A stretch of DNA of 64,000 nucleotides from assembly GCF_002743255.1 (NCBI RefSeq), contig NZ_PDYY01000015.1, forward strand, positions 21,694 to 85,693, read 5' to 3'. The notes under the pieces were generated by a model. The model was given only the letters and a program-made list of their open reading frames with translations. It was not told where the DNA came from and did no database searches. A program made the translations under genes and the position numbers. This DNA is from Sporosarcina sp. P2 (lineage in GTDB: Bacteria; Bacillota; Bacilli; Bacillales_A; Planococcaceae). Below are positions 1-8,666 of the stretch, one piece after another. Each line of letters opens with the position of its first letter. The stretch's first letter is position 1.

Positions 1-187
1 CGTTGAGTATTCCGGCCGTGTAGCGATTTCTGATGACGAAAGCTTGAAAAAGAAAATTTGGAATGATCATATGAAAGCGTGGTTTGACGGTCCTGAAGAT
101 CCGAATTTGGTTATTTTGAAAATTGAACCCGAAGCGATTCGCTTGATGAATAAATCGGGCCAACCACCTGAAGATATTTCCCTGTAA
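1..187 (+). CDS. C-terminal end of a pyridoxamine 5'-phosphate oxidase-like (general stress protein 26 type) protein, partial
   Basis: The window opens inside this gene; the reading frame runs from base 2 to the TAA at 185-187 and gives about 61 residues. The stretch KAWFDGPEDPNLVILKI followed by EAIRLM is typical of the C-terminal part of FMN-binding split-barrel stress proteins of the YdaG/GSP26 type. The catalytic or flavin-binding N-terminal part lies outside the window, so the assignment rests on this tail only. It is followed by a hairpin terminator and is not part of the next transcription unit. Confidence 0.6.
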   Translation, partial: VEYSGRVAISDDESLKKKIWNDHMKAWFDGPEDPNLVILKIEPEAIRLMNKSGQPPEDISL

Positions 188-222
188 ATAATTATTATAT
201 TACAATGATATACCGAAATAGT

Positions 223-264
223 ATATCCCGAAAGTGAGAGGTCACACTCTGATTTTCGGGATAT
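223..264 (+). terminator. Hairpin terminator after the stress protein gene
   Basis: An 11 bp perfect inverted repeat (ATATCCCGAAA at 223-233, its complement at 254-264) contains a second short GAGAG/CTCT stem inside. The T tract after it is short (TTTCGT), so termination efficiency is uncertain. Confidence 0.6.
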
Positions 265-342
265 TTTCGTCTAGTCGATATATTCACCACAACTATCCAT
301 GGTACCCGCGAATTTCCATTGCTTGAACCCGATAAATGGGGG

Positions 343-368
343 TATACTACTCATAGGAACACTTGTTC
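343..368 (+). promoter_or_regulatory. Promoter with LexA (SOS) box
   Basis: GAACACTTGTTC at 357-368 is a perfect match to the Bacillus LexA operator core GAAC-N4-GTTC. It lies just downstream of a -10 element TATACT (343-348). The -35 is poor (TTGCTT at 319-324, 18 bp spacer). LexA bound here would block initiation of the downstream Y-family polymerase gene, the known arrangement for uvrX/yqjW-type genes. Confidence 0.8.
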
Positions 369-388
369 TTTTGAGAGGTGAATGCCAT

Positions 389-1639
389 ATGAAACCATTA
401 CCGAATAGAAAAATTGCGTGTCTTGATATGCGTAGCTTCTACGCGAGCTGTGCTGCAGCCATGGAAGGACTCGACGTAATGGAAGTGCCGATTGCGATTG
501 TCGGCAATATTGAGAGAAAAGGCGGTGTCGTACTGGCTGCCTCACCGCCACTGAAAAAACGCTTTGGAGTTACGACAGGCATGCGTCTGTATGAGGTGCC
601 GGACGACCCAAGCATTCGTTTAATTGAACCGAAAATGCAATTTTATATCGATGTGTCGATGGAATTGACGAAGTTGTTGAACCGCTATGTACCAAAAGAA
701 GCGATCCATGTATACAGTATTGATGAAAGTTTTGTCGACTTTACGGGCACGGAAAGACTATGGGGTCCTCTTGAGACGTTGATTTTCCGCATTCAGGATG
801 AGTTGTACCGGCAATTCGAGTTGCGTTCAGCGTGCGGAGTCGGGCCGAATATGTTGTTGTCGAAGCTCGCGCTAGATCTCGAGGCGAAAAAAACAGGGAT
901 TGCGCACTGGACGTATGAAGATGTGCCGGAGAAGTTATGGCCTGTTGCCCCGCTTCATAAAATGTGGGGAATCGGCAAGCGAGTGGAGCGAACGCTTGAA
1001 GACATGGGCATTTATTCAGTTGGTGATCTCGCGCACACCCCGCTTGAGAGTTTGGAGAAGAAGTTCGGTGTGATGGGCAATCAACTCTATTATCATGCGC
1101 ATGGCATCGATTATTCCGACCTTGGCTCCGTGTTGATCGAAGGGCAAGTGAGTTATGGCAAAGGCCAGACGCTGTTGCGCGATTATACGAAGACTGACGA
1201 AGTATTGGCCGTCATGCTTGAGATGTGTGAAGATACCGCAATGCGTGCGCGGCTTGCGAAAAAGAAAGGACGCACCATCACATTGTCGTTTGGTTATTCA
1301 AAGCACGTACTCGGTGGCGGGTTCAATCGTCAAAAAACGTTGCCGGAAGCGACGAATGAAACGATGGCGATTTATCGCGTCTGTTTAGAGTTGTTTGAAA
1401 CGTTCCATGACGGACGACCGTTACGCCATATTTCCGTCAACTTGTCGAATCTCGAAGAAGATAGTAGCTTCCAGCTCAGTTTATTTGAACCAATGAATTG
1501 GAAGCAACAAAAAATCGGTCACGTGATGGATGAAATTCGCATGAAGTATGGATCGGCTGCTATTCTTCGCGCAGTTTCCGTTACGCCAGGTGGTACGGCG
1601 TATAGACGAAATCAATTAATCGGTGGACATTATAAATGA
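389..1639 (+). CDS. SOS-inducible Y-family DNA polymerase (UvrX/YqjW type)
   Basis: Predicted translesion DNA polymerase of the ImpB/MucB/SamB (Y) family, 416 residues, the usual length of UvrX/YqjW. The first catalytic Asp is in ACLDMRSFYASC (D13) and the SIDE motif (Asp112-Glu113) is intact, so the palm active site is complete. A C-terminal little-finger domain and a QLSLF-like beta-clamp motif (FQLSLFEP) are present. The start ATG at 389 follows GAGAGGTG and lies after the promoter; the open frame extends upstream to 299, but a start there would precede the -10 element. Regulation by LexA is supported by the box at 357-368. The gene appears monocistronic. Confidence 0.9.
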   Translation: MKPLPNRKIACLDMRSFYASCAAAMEGLDVMEVPIAIVGNIERKGGVVLAASPPLKKRFGVTTGMRLYEVPDDPSIRLIEPKMQFYIDVSMELTKLLNRYVPKEAIHVYSIDESFVDFTGTERLWGPLETLIFRIQDELYRQFELRSACGVGPNMLLSKLALDLEAKKTGIAHWTYEDVPEKLWPVAPLHKMWGIGKRVERTLEDMGIYSVGDLAHTPLESLEKKFGVMGNQLYYHAHGIDYSDLGSVLIEGQVSYGKGQTLLRDYTKTDEVLAVMLEMCEDTAMRARLAKKKGRTITLSFGYSKHVLGGGFNRQKTLPEATNETMAIYRVCLELFETFHDGRPLRHISVNLSNLEEDSSFQLSLFEPMNWKQQKIGHVMDEIRMKYGSAAILRAVSVTPGGTAYRRNQLIGGHYK

Positions 1640-1686
1640 AAACAAGTCGAATCCAGTCGTACGATCCCGCTAGTATAAAGAGGATG

Positions 1687-1705
1687 TATTTCAAATACTG
1701 AAATA
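1687..1705. promoter_or_regulatory. Perfect palindrome upstream of the ABC exporter pair
   Basis: TATTTCA-AATAC-TGAAATA is a perfect 7 bp inverted repeat in the 173 bp gap before the exporter genes. It has no T tract, so it looks more like an operator for a dimeric regulator than a terminator. No regulator gene lies next to it. Confidence 0.35.
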
Positions 1706-1812
1706 TTCCAGTTCCGTAACTTTCGATAACTTAGAAGTTTTGCTAGAATCAAATAGCCAGCACTATAAAAAATACTGCAAGAGAAGTGGTGCAGAACAAA
1801 GGAGGAAAGCCA

Positions 1813-3573
1813 GTGAAAGTATTACTGGATTTACGCTGGTTTTTTTCTGAGAGAAAAAAACAATACAGCATAGGGATCACGGCCCTGATGATTGTCGCGT
1901 TACTGCAACTGGCACCGCCGAAAATTATCGGCTATATTGTCGATGCGGTGGCGAAAGATGAATTGACCGCGGAGATGCTGATGCGCTGGATGATTATTCT
2001 CGTGGTGACGGGCGTATTGATGTATGTCTTGCGCTATATTTGGCGCGTGATGATTTTTGGCTCATCGGTATACCTTGCACGCGTCATGAGAGAGCGTCTG
2101 TTTACGCACTTCACGCGCATGTCGCCTTCATTTTATCAGCGACGACGTGTCGGAGATTTAATGGCGCATGCAACGAATGACATCAATGCAGTGCAACAAA
2201 CGGCGGGATCAGGAATTCTGACACTCTTCGATTCGATTTCAACAGGTGGTTTCGTCATCTTGATGATGGCGTTTTCGATTAGTTGGAAGTTAACGCTGAT
2301 CGCCCTTGTGCCGATTCCGGTGATGATTTTCCTGACGAGTTATTACGGACGATTATTACGTAATCGATTCCGTGTAGCGCAGGAAGCATTCTCCGATTTG
2401 AACGACAAAGCACAGGAGAGTATTTCAGGAATTAAAGTGCTGAAGACGTTTGGTCAGCAAAAAGAAGATGTCGAGTCGTTCACGAAACGTTCAGAACAAG
2501 TCGTTAAGGAGAATATGCGTGTTGCGAAAGTGGATGCGTTGTTTGATCCGACGATTGCGGGAGTTTTTGCGATCTCCTATATTCTATCCTTTTATTTCGG
2601 TACACGCTTTATTTTATCAGGGGAGTTGTCGATCGGGGATTTGGTGGCGTTCACTTCCTATTTAGGACTGTTAACATGGCCGATGCTAGCTATTGGTTTC
2701 CTATTCAACATTGTCGAACGGGGAAATGCATCCTACAGCCGAATTCAGGATTTACTTTCGGTTGAGCCTGGAATTCAAGATCGTCCGAATGCGGTGAGTC
2801 AATTGCCGCACGGAGATATCGTCTTTGATATCGACACGTTCAAGTTCCCAGACGATAAACGAGCATCGCTGCGTAATTTACACTTTACGATCAAGCAAGG
2901 TGAAACACTTGGCGTGATCGGCAAGACCGGTGCAGGGAAAACAGCGATTCTCAAGCTATTAATGCGAGAATTCGAAGGGTATACGGGAACGATTACGTAT
3001 GGTGGCATTCCGATTACGCGCTATAAGAAGGAATGTTTGCGCCAGGCAATTGGTTATGTGCCGCAAGACCATTTCTTGTTCTCGACGACACTCGGTGAAA
3101 ATATTGCCTTTACGAACCCGAAAATTGATCCCGCGAAAATTGTGGCGGCTGCGAAATCTGCGCATATTCACGAAGATATTCTGACGTTTGAAAAAGGGTA
3201 TGAAACGCTCGTTGGAGAACGTGGCGTATCGTTATCCGGTGGACAGCGTCAGCGTGTGTCCATTGCACGTGCGTTGCTAATGGATCCGGAGCTATTGTTG
3301 CTGGATGATTCATTGTCCGCAGTAGATGCCCGGACGGAAGAAGCGATTCTTCGTTCATTGAAAGAAGAAAGAACGGGTAAGACGACCATTATTACGTCGC
3401 ACCGCTTAAGTGCCATTCAGCACGCGCATCAAATTATTGTTCTTGATGAAGGCGAAGTCGTTGAAATTGGCGATCACGATAGCTTAATGGCGCAAAACGG
3501 TATGTATAAAGAAATGTACGATTTGCAACAGCTAGAGTCGATCGTAGAGCAAGGAGGCGGCGCAGATGAATAA
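1813..3573 (+). CDS. Heterodimeric ABC multidrug exporter, subunit 1 (YheI/BmrC type)
   Basis: A half-transporter of 586 residues: an N-terminal exporter-type membrane domain with six predicted helices (about residues 15-310), then an ATPase domain with Walker A GKTGAGKT (near 370), signature LSGGQ (near 472) and Walker B LLLLDDS (near 497). The residue after the Walker B Asp is Asp, not the catalytic Glu. This is the known feature of the degenerate site in heterodimeric exporters such as BmrC. The GTG at 1813 is chosen because AAAGGAGG ends 7 bp before it and the resulting length matches YheI. It overlaps the second subunit by 8 bp, so the two are translationally coupled. Substrate unknown; drug efflux is inferred from family. 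Confidence 0.88.
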   Translation: MKVLLDLRWFFSERKKQYSIGITALMIVALLQLAPPKIIGYIVDAVAKDELTAEMLMRWMIILVVTGVLMYVLRYIWRVMIFGSSVYLARVMRERLFTHFTRMSPSFYQRRRVGDLMAHATNDINAVQQTAGSGILTLFDSISTGGFVILMMAFSISWKLTLIALVPIPVMIFLTSYYGRLLRNRFRVAQEAFSDLNDKAQESISGIKVLKTFGQQKEDVESFTKRSEQVVKENMRVAKVDALFDPTIAGVFAISYILSFYFGTRFILSGELSIGDLVAFTSYLGLLTWPMLAIGFLFNIVERGNASYSRIQDLLSVEPGIQDRPNAVSQLPHGDIVFDIDTFKFPDDKRASLRNLHFTIKQGETLGVIGKTGAGKTAILKLLMREFEGYTGTITYGGIPITRYKKECLRQAIGYVPQDHFLFSTTLGENIAFTNPKIDPAKIVAAAKSAHIHEDILTFEKGYETLVGERGVSLSGGQRQRVSIARALLMDPELLLLDDSLSAVDARTEEAILRSLKEERTGKTTIITSHRLSAIQHAHQIIVLDEGEVVEIGDHDSLMAQNGMYKEMYDLQQLESIVEQGGGADE

Positions 3574-5338
3574 CAAACAGAAGATGTCCGCCAGAGATCA
3601 GTTCAAAACGTTCATGCGGCTAGCGAAATACGTCTTACCAATGAAAAAAAGTGCATTGATTGCAATTTTATTATTGCTGTTGACGGTGACATCGACGATT
3701 CTTGGGCCACTAGTGATCCAGCGATTCCTCGATGACTATGTCGTACCACTAAACTTCCCGGCGAAAGAAGTATGGACCATTGCACTAATTTACATCGGAC
3801 TACAACTCGTCAACATTATCGGGTCGTATTTCCAAACATTGCGGTTCCAGGAATTTGCACTCGCAATCATCCAGCAAATTCGGATCGATGCGTTCTCGAA
3901 AGTCCAGAAGCTTGGACTACGGTATTTCGATCAGACACCTGCTGGCGGAATCGTTTCACGTGTAACGAATGATACGGAATCCATCAAAGAAATGTTCGTC
4001 AGTGTGGCGGTTACGTTCATGCAGGCGATCTTCGGAATTGTCGGCGTCTATATTGCGCTCTTTACGCTTGACGGCAAACTCGCGCTTTATACATTGATCT
4101 TATTGCCGCTATTCCTAATTCTCGTATCGGTCTATCGCTATTACAGTGCAGACTTCTATCAAGATATTCGGGAACGGCTCAGTCAGCTGAACGCGAAAAT
4201 CTCCGAGTCATTATCTGGTATGGACATGATTCAAGCGTTCCGCCAAGAGAAGCGCTTGTCTGACGAGTTTATTGAAGTCAATGAAGGACATTACCGCGTC
4301 GGACTGCGAAATATTCGTTTTGATAGCTTGATGCTTGGACCATTTATCGACTTGCTGTATGCCGGATCCATCGTTGCAGTACTTAGCTATTTCGGAACGG
4401 CATCGTTTACGTCGGTCGTGGATGTCGGGATTATTTATGCGTTCACTACGTTGCTAAGACGTCTATTCCAACCGATCAACCAAGTGATGCAACGTTTATC
4501 GATGTTCCAGCAAGCGATCGTATCTGCGTCGCGAGTATTCGCGTTAATCGATAATCCGGAAATTGAACCAAAGCAAACAGCAGTATCTACTCAGCATATT
4601 ACAGAAGGTACGATCGAATTCCGTAATGTGACGTTCAGTTATGACGGTAAACAGGATGTGCTCAAAAATATTTCCTTTACCGCCAATGCAGGTGAAACGG
4701 TCGCACTGGTCGGTCATACAGGAAGCGGAAAGAGTTCGATTATCAATCTATTCATGCGTTTTTATGAATACGAGCGCGGCGACATTTTCATTGATGGGGT
4801 ATCGCTAAAAGAGTATCCAATAGAAGAATTGCGGAAAAAAGTAGGACTCGTCTTGCAAGATCCGTTCATGTTTTACGGTGATATCGCAAGCAACATCCGT
4901 CTCCATAATGAAGAGTTGACGGATGAAGATGTGCGGGAAGCTGCAGAGTTCGTTCAAGCCGATCAATTTATTGAAGAGTTGCCAAACGGTTATGAACAGA
5001 AAGTGACAGAACGCGGTTCGACGTTATCCAGTGGACAGCGTCAATTGATCGCTTTCGCACGGACCATTGCGATGAATCCGAAAGTGCTCGTGCTCGACGA
5101 AGCAACTGCAAATATTGACACGGAAACGGAAGTGGCGATTCAGAAGAGTTTAGAGAAGATGCGCGAAGGCCGTACAACGATTGCGATTGCTCACCGTCTA
5201 AGTACGATCGCGGATGCCGAATTAATTCTCGTACTCCACCACGGCGAAATCGTTGAACGTGGGACACACGCAGAGTTGCTTGCGCAAAAGGGCTTGTACT
5301 ACACGATGTATGAATTGCAAAACGGAACACAAGAGTAA
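3566..5338 (+). CDS. Heterodimeric ABC multidrug exporter, subunit 2 (YheH/BmrD type)
   Basis: A partner half-transporter of 590 residues with an N-terminal membrane domain (about 25-320) and ATPase domain: Walker A GHTGSGKS near 383, signature LSSGQ near 487 and Walker B VLVLDEA near 508 with a normal catalytic Glu. The altered signature (LSSGQ) together with the Asp in subunit 1 would form the single degenerate ATP site, and the other site would be canonical. It is shorter than BmrD (about 670 residues), so it lacks that protein's extra extracellular region. The ATG at 3566 has CAAGGAGG upstream inside the end of subunit 1. Confidence 0.88.
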   Translation: MNNKQKMSARDQFKTFMRLAKYVLPMKKSALIAILLLLLTVTSTILGPLVIQRFLDDYVVPLNFPAKEVWTIALIYIGLQLVNIIGSYFQTLRFQEFALAIIQQIRIDAFSKVQKLGLRYFDQTPAGGIVSRVTNDTESIKEMFVSVAVTFMQAIFGIVGVYIALFTLDGKLALYTLILLPLFLILVSVYRYYSADFYQDIRERLSQLNAKISESLSGMDMIQAFRQEKRLSDEFIEVNEGHYRVGLRNIRFDSLMLGPFIDLLYAGSIVAVLSYFGTASFTSVVDVGIIYAFTTLLRRLFQPINQVMQRLSMFQQAIVSASRVFALIDNPEIEPKQTAVSTQHITEGTIEFRNVTFSYDGKQDVLKNISFTANAGETVALVGHTGSGKSSIINLFMRFYEYERGDIFIDGVSLKEYPIEELRKKVGLVLQDPFMFYGDIASNIRLHNEELTDEDVREAAEFVQADQFIEELPNGYEQKVTERGSTLSSGQRQLIAFARTIAMNPKVLVLDEATANIDTETEVAIQKSLEKMREGRTTIAIAHRLSTIADAELILVLHHGEIVERGTHAELLAQKGLYYTMYELQNGTQE

Positions 5339-5465
5339 GATTGCGTGATTGTCAAAAAGATTTCACAATCAAATGAAGCGTAATCGAGTCTCTTGTTTGG
5401 TACGATAGAGTGGGAATGTTGGCGCTTGCCGGCATTCTACTTGTTCTACTGTTAAAGGAGGAATT

Positions 5466-6179
5466 TTGTTGGGGACGGATGTTAATATTTTCTTTGCGTT
5501 TGGAGCAGGTTTCCTGAGTTTTATTTCTCCATGCGTATTACCACTATACCCGGCCTTTATCTCGTATATTACCGGCATGTCACTGGATGAACTCGGAGAT
5601 AAGAAAAAAGGAATGAACCGTGCTGGCATGTTGCACACGCTGTTCTTCTTACTCGGATTCTCGATCGTATTCATTATTTTAGGATTCAGTACGTCCTTAA
5701 TTGGATCGATCTTCTTGCAATATCAAGATTTGATTCGTCAGCTAGGTGCGATTTTCATCATCATCTTCGGACTGATGACGATTGGATTATTTAAACCAGA
5801 ATTTCTAATGAAAGAGAAGAAGCTGCAATTTAAAAATCGTCCCGCAGGTTACTTCGGTACGGCGCTGATCGGTCTAGCGTTTTCCGCTGGATGGCAGCCA
5901 TGTATGGGACCGATCATCGGTGCCATCATCTATCTTGCTGCGACGAATCCGGCATCTAGTATGTTGTATATGATGCTCTATGTACTTGGTTTCGCGATTC
6001 CATTCTTCTTCTTATCTTTCTTCATCACTCGAATTGGTTGGATTCGCAAGCACAGTATGAAGATTACGAAAGTAGGCGGCTACTTGATGATTGCATTCGG
6101 TATCATACTGTTCTTTAACGGAATGGTTTATTTCACAAGTTGGCTTAGCCCAATCTTTGGCGACTTCCAAGGCTTTTAA
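5466..6179 (+). CDS. ccdA: Cytochrome c biogenesis thiol-disulfide transporter CcdA
   Basis: A polytopic membrane protein of 236-237 residues with about six helices. The two conserved half-motifs SPCVLPLYPAF (Cys near 20) and WQPCMGP (Cys near 141) form the redox-active Cys pair that passes electrons from cytoplasmic thioredoxin to the outer face of the membrane for apocytochrome c reduction. Two adjacent TTG codons (5466 and 5469) follow AAAGGAGG at 5454-5461; 5469 has the more usual spacing of 7. It heads a three-gene unit with a thioredoxin-like protein and ccdC, a variation of the Bacillus ccdA-yneI-ccdC order. Confidence 0.93.
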   Translation: MLGTDVNIFFAFGAGFLSFISPCVLPLYPAFISYITGMSLDELGDKKKGMNRAGMLHTLFFLLGFSIVFIILGFSTSLIGSIFLQYQDLIRQLGAIFIIIFGLMTIGLFKPEFLMKEKKLQFKNRPAGYFGTALIGLAFSAGWQPCMGPIIGAIIYLAATNPASSMLYMMLYVLGFAIPFFFLSFFITRIGWIRKHSMKITKVGGYLMIAFGIILFFNGMVYFTSWLSPIFGDFQGF

Positions 6180-6210
6180 TGTAAGTGGGTAAGCGGAAAA
6201 GAGGTGTAGG

Positions 6211-6540
6211 ATGAAAGAAATTACTTCTTTTGACGAGTGGCAGCATGTATTGAATGAGACACCGCAGTTCTTGTTGTTCGTGAAAACGAATAATTGCTCC
6301 GTCTGCGAAGGATTGTATCCGCAGGTGGCGGCACTCGAAAGCGATTATCCATTCGACTTCTACCGTGTGAACGCAGCGGAAGTTCCAGAAATAGCCGGAC
6401 AGTTGTCACTCTTTACTGCACCAGTCGTCTTATTATTTAATGAACAGAAAGAGTTGACGCGTTTTGCACGAATCGTTCCAATGAATGATCTGAAAAAACG
6501 CCTCGATGAGCTCGTGCAGTGGGGGAACATAGATGCATAA
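6211..6540 (+). CDS. Thioredoxin-like protein between ccdA and ccdC
   Basis: A protein of 109 residues with thioredoxin fold, active-site CSVC (Cys29, Cys32) and a cis-Pro motif TAPVV near residue 70. It has no signal peptide, so it should act in the cytoplasm. It sits where B. subtilis has the CheY-like gene yneI, between ccdA and ccdC, and overlaps ccdC by 8 bp. A role as electron donor to CcdA is inferred from the location only. The active-site dipeptide SV differs from GP of classical thioredoxin, suggesting a different redox potential or a specialised partner. Confidence 0.82.
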   Translation: MKEITSFDEWQHVLNETPQFLLFVKTNNCSVCEGLYPQVAALESDYPFDFYRVNAAEVPEIAGQLSLFTAPVVLLFNEQKELTRFARIVPMNDLKKRLDELVQWGNIDA

Positions 6541-7066
6541 GATACAAGAACTGATAGATTACGTCTTCACAAGTATTCCTTCCATTTACTTGATCATCGC
6601 TTCGACGGTAGTTTTCGTCGTGATGACGACATTTGTCTATACGATGCGGGCGAAGGCGTCGAATAGGCCGATTCAGGCGAAGAAGATTATCTTACCGCCA
6701 TTGTTCATGTCGTCTGGGATGTTGATGTTCTTGTTCGACGAATTCCAAGTGCCATGGACGCAAGTGGTAGAAGCCGGTTTGGTCGGCTTGATATTTTCCA
6801 CGTTTTTGATTTATACGACGAAGTTTGAGATTAAAGATGACGGGATTTATTTGAAGAAGTCGAAGGTGTTTTTACTGATCCTGTTCGGGTTATTGGTGAT
6901 TCGCCTGGTCGGAAAGATCGTGCTCAGTAACACAATCGACGTCGGTGAGCTTGGCGGCATGTTTTTCATCCTCGCGTTTTCGATGATCTTGCCGTGGCGG
7001 GTCGGAATGTTAGTGAAGTATAAGATGCTTGAGAAGAGTAGGGTAGGGAAGGAGTCGTCCTTGTGA
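6533..7066 (+). CDS. ccdC: CcdC family membrane protein
   Basis: A hydrophobic protein of 177 residues with several membrane segments (starts near 15, 55, 82, 110 and 140), matching CcdC (about 160 residues, DUF1453), a protein of unknown role encoded with ccdA. The ATG at 6533 lies inside the end of the thioredoxin-like gene, with a G-rich ribosome site just upstream. The last codons overlap the start of the operon terminator. Confidence 0.85.
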   Translation: MHKIQELIDYVFTSIPSIYLIIASTVVFVVMTTFVYTMRAKASNRPIQAKKIILPPLFMSSGMLMFLFDEFQVPWTQVVEAGLVGLIFSTFLIYTTKFEIKDDGIYLKKSKVFLLILFGLLVIRLVGKIVLSNTIDVGELGGMFFILAFSMILPWRVGMLVKYKMLEKSRVGKESSL

Positions 7067-7080
7067 CGGCTTCTTTTTTT
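7049..7080 (+). terminator. Terminator of the ccdA operon
   Basis: An imperfect GAAGGAGTCGTC / GACGGCTTC stem is followed by seven T residues (7074-7080). The left arm overlaps the last codons of ccdC. Confidence 0.6.
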
Positions 7081-7113
7081 ATGTCTGGAAATGAAAGTAG
7101 AAGGCTGGCATAA

Positions 7114-7291
7114 GTTTTGAGTAGGGGATTTCCGTTCCGAGCGGACGCTTTCCAGCGGGCATGGCTTTGTACTAGCGACCTGGTTGGCTCACCGTGAGCC
7201 CATAGGAAAGCGTGCGCCAGCTGGAGCTTCCATCCCATGACGTATCACCCTAACTCACTGATCTTACGAACTTGAACTACATACTCAAAAC
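7114..7291. repeat. Intergenic repeat element with terminal inverted repeats, copy 1
   Basis: A 178 bp non-coding segment is bounded by a perfect 10 bp inverted repeat GTTTTGAGTA (7114-7123) and its complement (7282-7291). The interior contains TTCCGTTCCGAGCGGACGC and a GC-rich segment with GGCTCACCGTGAGCC. The inner part is shared in opposite orientation with the element at 56417-56543 (GTTCCAGGCGGACGC). It looks like a dispersed miniature element of the kind repeated many times in Bacillaceae chromosomes. No coding potential is evident. Confidence 0.6.
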
Positions 7292-7297
7292 CACACA

Positions 7298-7333
7298 AAA
7301 ACAGGATGCCCCATCAATAGGGACATCCTGTTT
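7298..7333 (-). terminator. Terminator of the DUF2621 gene
   Basis: AAACAGGATG(T)CCC stem with an 8 base loop; on the - strand it is followed by a U-rich tract. It lies directly downstream of the - strand gene that ends at 7340. Confidence 0.75.
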
Positions 7334-7339
7334 CTTTAT

Positions 7340-7765
7340 TCACGTAAACAAATGCTCATATGGCTGAACATCAATTTCCATCTGCTTGAGTTTCTTGCGC
7401 AAGAAGTTATGGTCGCGCTTTGGCGTAGCAAGAATATACCCCTTGATAATATGATCAAATTCAATAGTTTTGGCACGGTCTTCTAATGCAATCTCACCGA
7501 TCTTGGCACCGATCTTCTGCTTCGCCACGTCGCGGAACAACTCCGGCACAGGCGTAACGAGTTCGTTGAGCATGCTTTTCGCCTCGTCATTCCATAAATG
7601 CAACGACTCATTGACGTAATGCTCTTCCCAATCCAGTGTCGATTTTCCGTCTTCTTTCGGCAATACTTTCAGGAACTTCCGGAACATGAAGAATCCACCG
7701 ATAGCGAATAAGCCGATCATCACAATACCCCAAAATATAATAAACCACATAAATAGGTCTGGCAC
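7340..7765 (-). CDS. DUF2621 family membrane-anchored protein (YneK-like)
   Basis: A protein of 141 residues with one N-terminal membrane segment (about residues 5-28) and a soluble charged domain after it. The length, sequence style (FFMFRKFLKVLPKEDGKS) and position next to ccdC match YneK of B. subtilis, a family without known function. It is transcribed opposite to its neighbours and has its own terminator. No catalytic motif is visible. Confidence 0.75.
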   Translation of the reverse strand: MPDLFMWFIIFWGIVMIGLFAIGGFFMFRKFLKVLPKEDGKSTLDWEEHYVNESLHLWNDEAKSMLNELVTPVPELFRDVAKQKIGAKIGEIALEDRAKTIEFDHIIKGYILATPKRDHNFLRKKLKQMEIDVQPYEHLFT

Positions 7766-7883
7766 GGTTTTTTCACCTCTTCCATTCTACCCTTCATTAT
7801 AAAAGCAATTGAGAAATATTTCACTAACAAAGTATCCTTTTCACTTTTTTCGTCTATATAGCGGATGAAAGGAGGTGATACAC

Positions 7884-8105
7884 ATGGCAGCAACACTAGA
7901 ATTCAATCAGGCTACGGCGAAGATCCACTTTAATGCAGGTGTTAACGAGAAAGGTCACTTCATCCGCAAGATTAAAACGTACAAATTCATCAATGACGAC
8001 GCAACACCAGCAAATATGTACACCGCTTTGACACAACTTGCTTCATTATCAAGCTACCCACTCATTCAGCTCGAGAAAGTAGTAACAGAAGATCTTCATA
8101 ACTAA
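7884..8105 (+). CDS. DUF1659 family protein
   Basis: A small protein of 73 residues. The ATG at 7884 follows an exceptionally strong AAAGGAGGTGA (7868-7878); an in-frame GTG at 7875 lies inside that site and is rejected. It has no signal peptide or membrane segment. It is the first of three tiny genes (DUF1659, DUF2922, YvrJ-like) that occur together in many spore-forming Bacillales. The function of the group is unknown. Confidence 0.75.
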   Translation: MAATLEFNQATAKIHFNAGVNEKGHFIRKIKTYKFINDDATPANMYTALTQLASLSSYPLIQLEKVVTEDLHN

Positions 8106-8128
8106 AATCGTACAGGAGGAGAGCGCAC

Positions 8129-8347
8129 ATGGCAAAAGTATTGGAATTAACATTTTTAACCGCGGCGAATAAGCCGGTCACATTAACGGTGGATGAACCC
8201 GATGAAGACATTACGCAAGGTCAAGTCGAAGCGGTAATGCAGCAAGTGATCCAAAGCAATATTTTCCTCATCGAAGAATCTCCACTCGCCACGATTAAAG
8301 GTGCACGAATCGTTGCACGTGATACACGAAACATCGTCAGTCGATAA
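8129..8347 (+). CDS. DUF2922 family protein
   Basis: A protein of 72 residues beginning AKVLELTFLTAANKPVTLTV, the characteristic DUF2922 start, with a beta-rich predicted fold and no membrane segment. It is 23 bp after the DUF1659 gene and has its own AGGAGGAG site, so the two form one operon. Function unknown. Confidence 0.78.
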   Translation: MAKVLELTFLTAANKPVTLTVDEPDEDITQGQVEAVMQQVIQSNIFLIEESPLATIKGARIVARDTRNIVSR

Positions 8348-8351
8348 GTTA

Positions 8352-8390
8352 CAGCCGGTTTTCAGTCACGTACTGGAAGCCGGCTTTTTC
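8352..8390 (+). terminator. Terminator-like hairpin between the DUF2922 and YvrJ-like genes
   Basis: AGCCGG(T/C)TT(T/C)CAGT arms pair across a CACGT loop and are followed by TTTTTC. It separates the YvrJ-like gene from its two upstream partners, so that gene would be expressed by read-through or from its own promoter. Confidence 0.7.
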
Positions 8391-8418
8391 ATCGAATGAC
8401 AGAGAGGAGGAGTGAACA

Positions 8419-8547
8419 ATGGAGCACTGGCTACAGCTCATACAAGATGTCGGATTTCCGATTTTCGTATCGTTTTATCTACTGCATCGTTTGGAAGTGA
8501 AGCTAGAGGCGATTCATGGCGTTCTCTCAGACATCAAAAACAGATGA
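8419..8547 (+). CDS. YvrJ family small membrane-associated protein
   Basis: A 42-codon gene starting at ATG 8419 after GAGAGGAGGAG, an excellent ribosome site. The product begins MEHWLQLIQDVGFPIFVSFY, a hydrophobic N-terminal helix, and continues with LLHRLEVKLEAIHGVLSDI, a charged amphipathic helix. This pattern and length fit the YvrJ family. It completes the DUF1659-DUF2922-YvrJ group. Function unknown. Confidence 0.75.
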   Translation: MEHWLQLIQDVGFPIFVSFYLLHRLEVKLEAIHGVLSDIKNR

Positions 8548-8666
8548 CTTCATAGGAACTTCATGATTCCGACAAGATTTAGCCAAAATGGAGGCTGCCT
8601 TCACCTTGTATGACTGGTGAACTTTCGTTATGATAAAGTGACTATTAAAAGGTGGAGGAATCGAAA

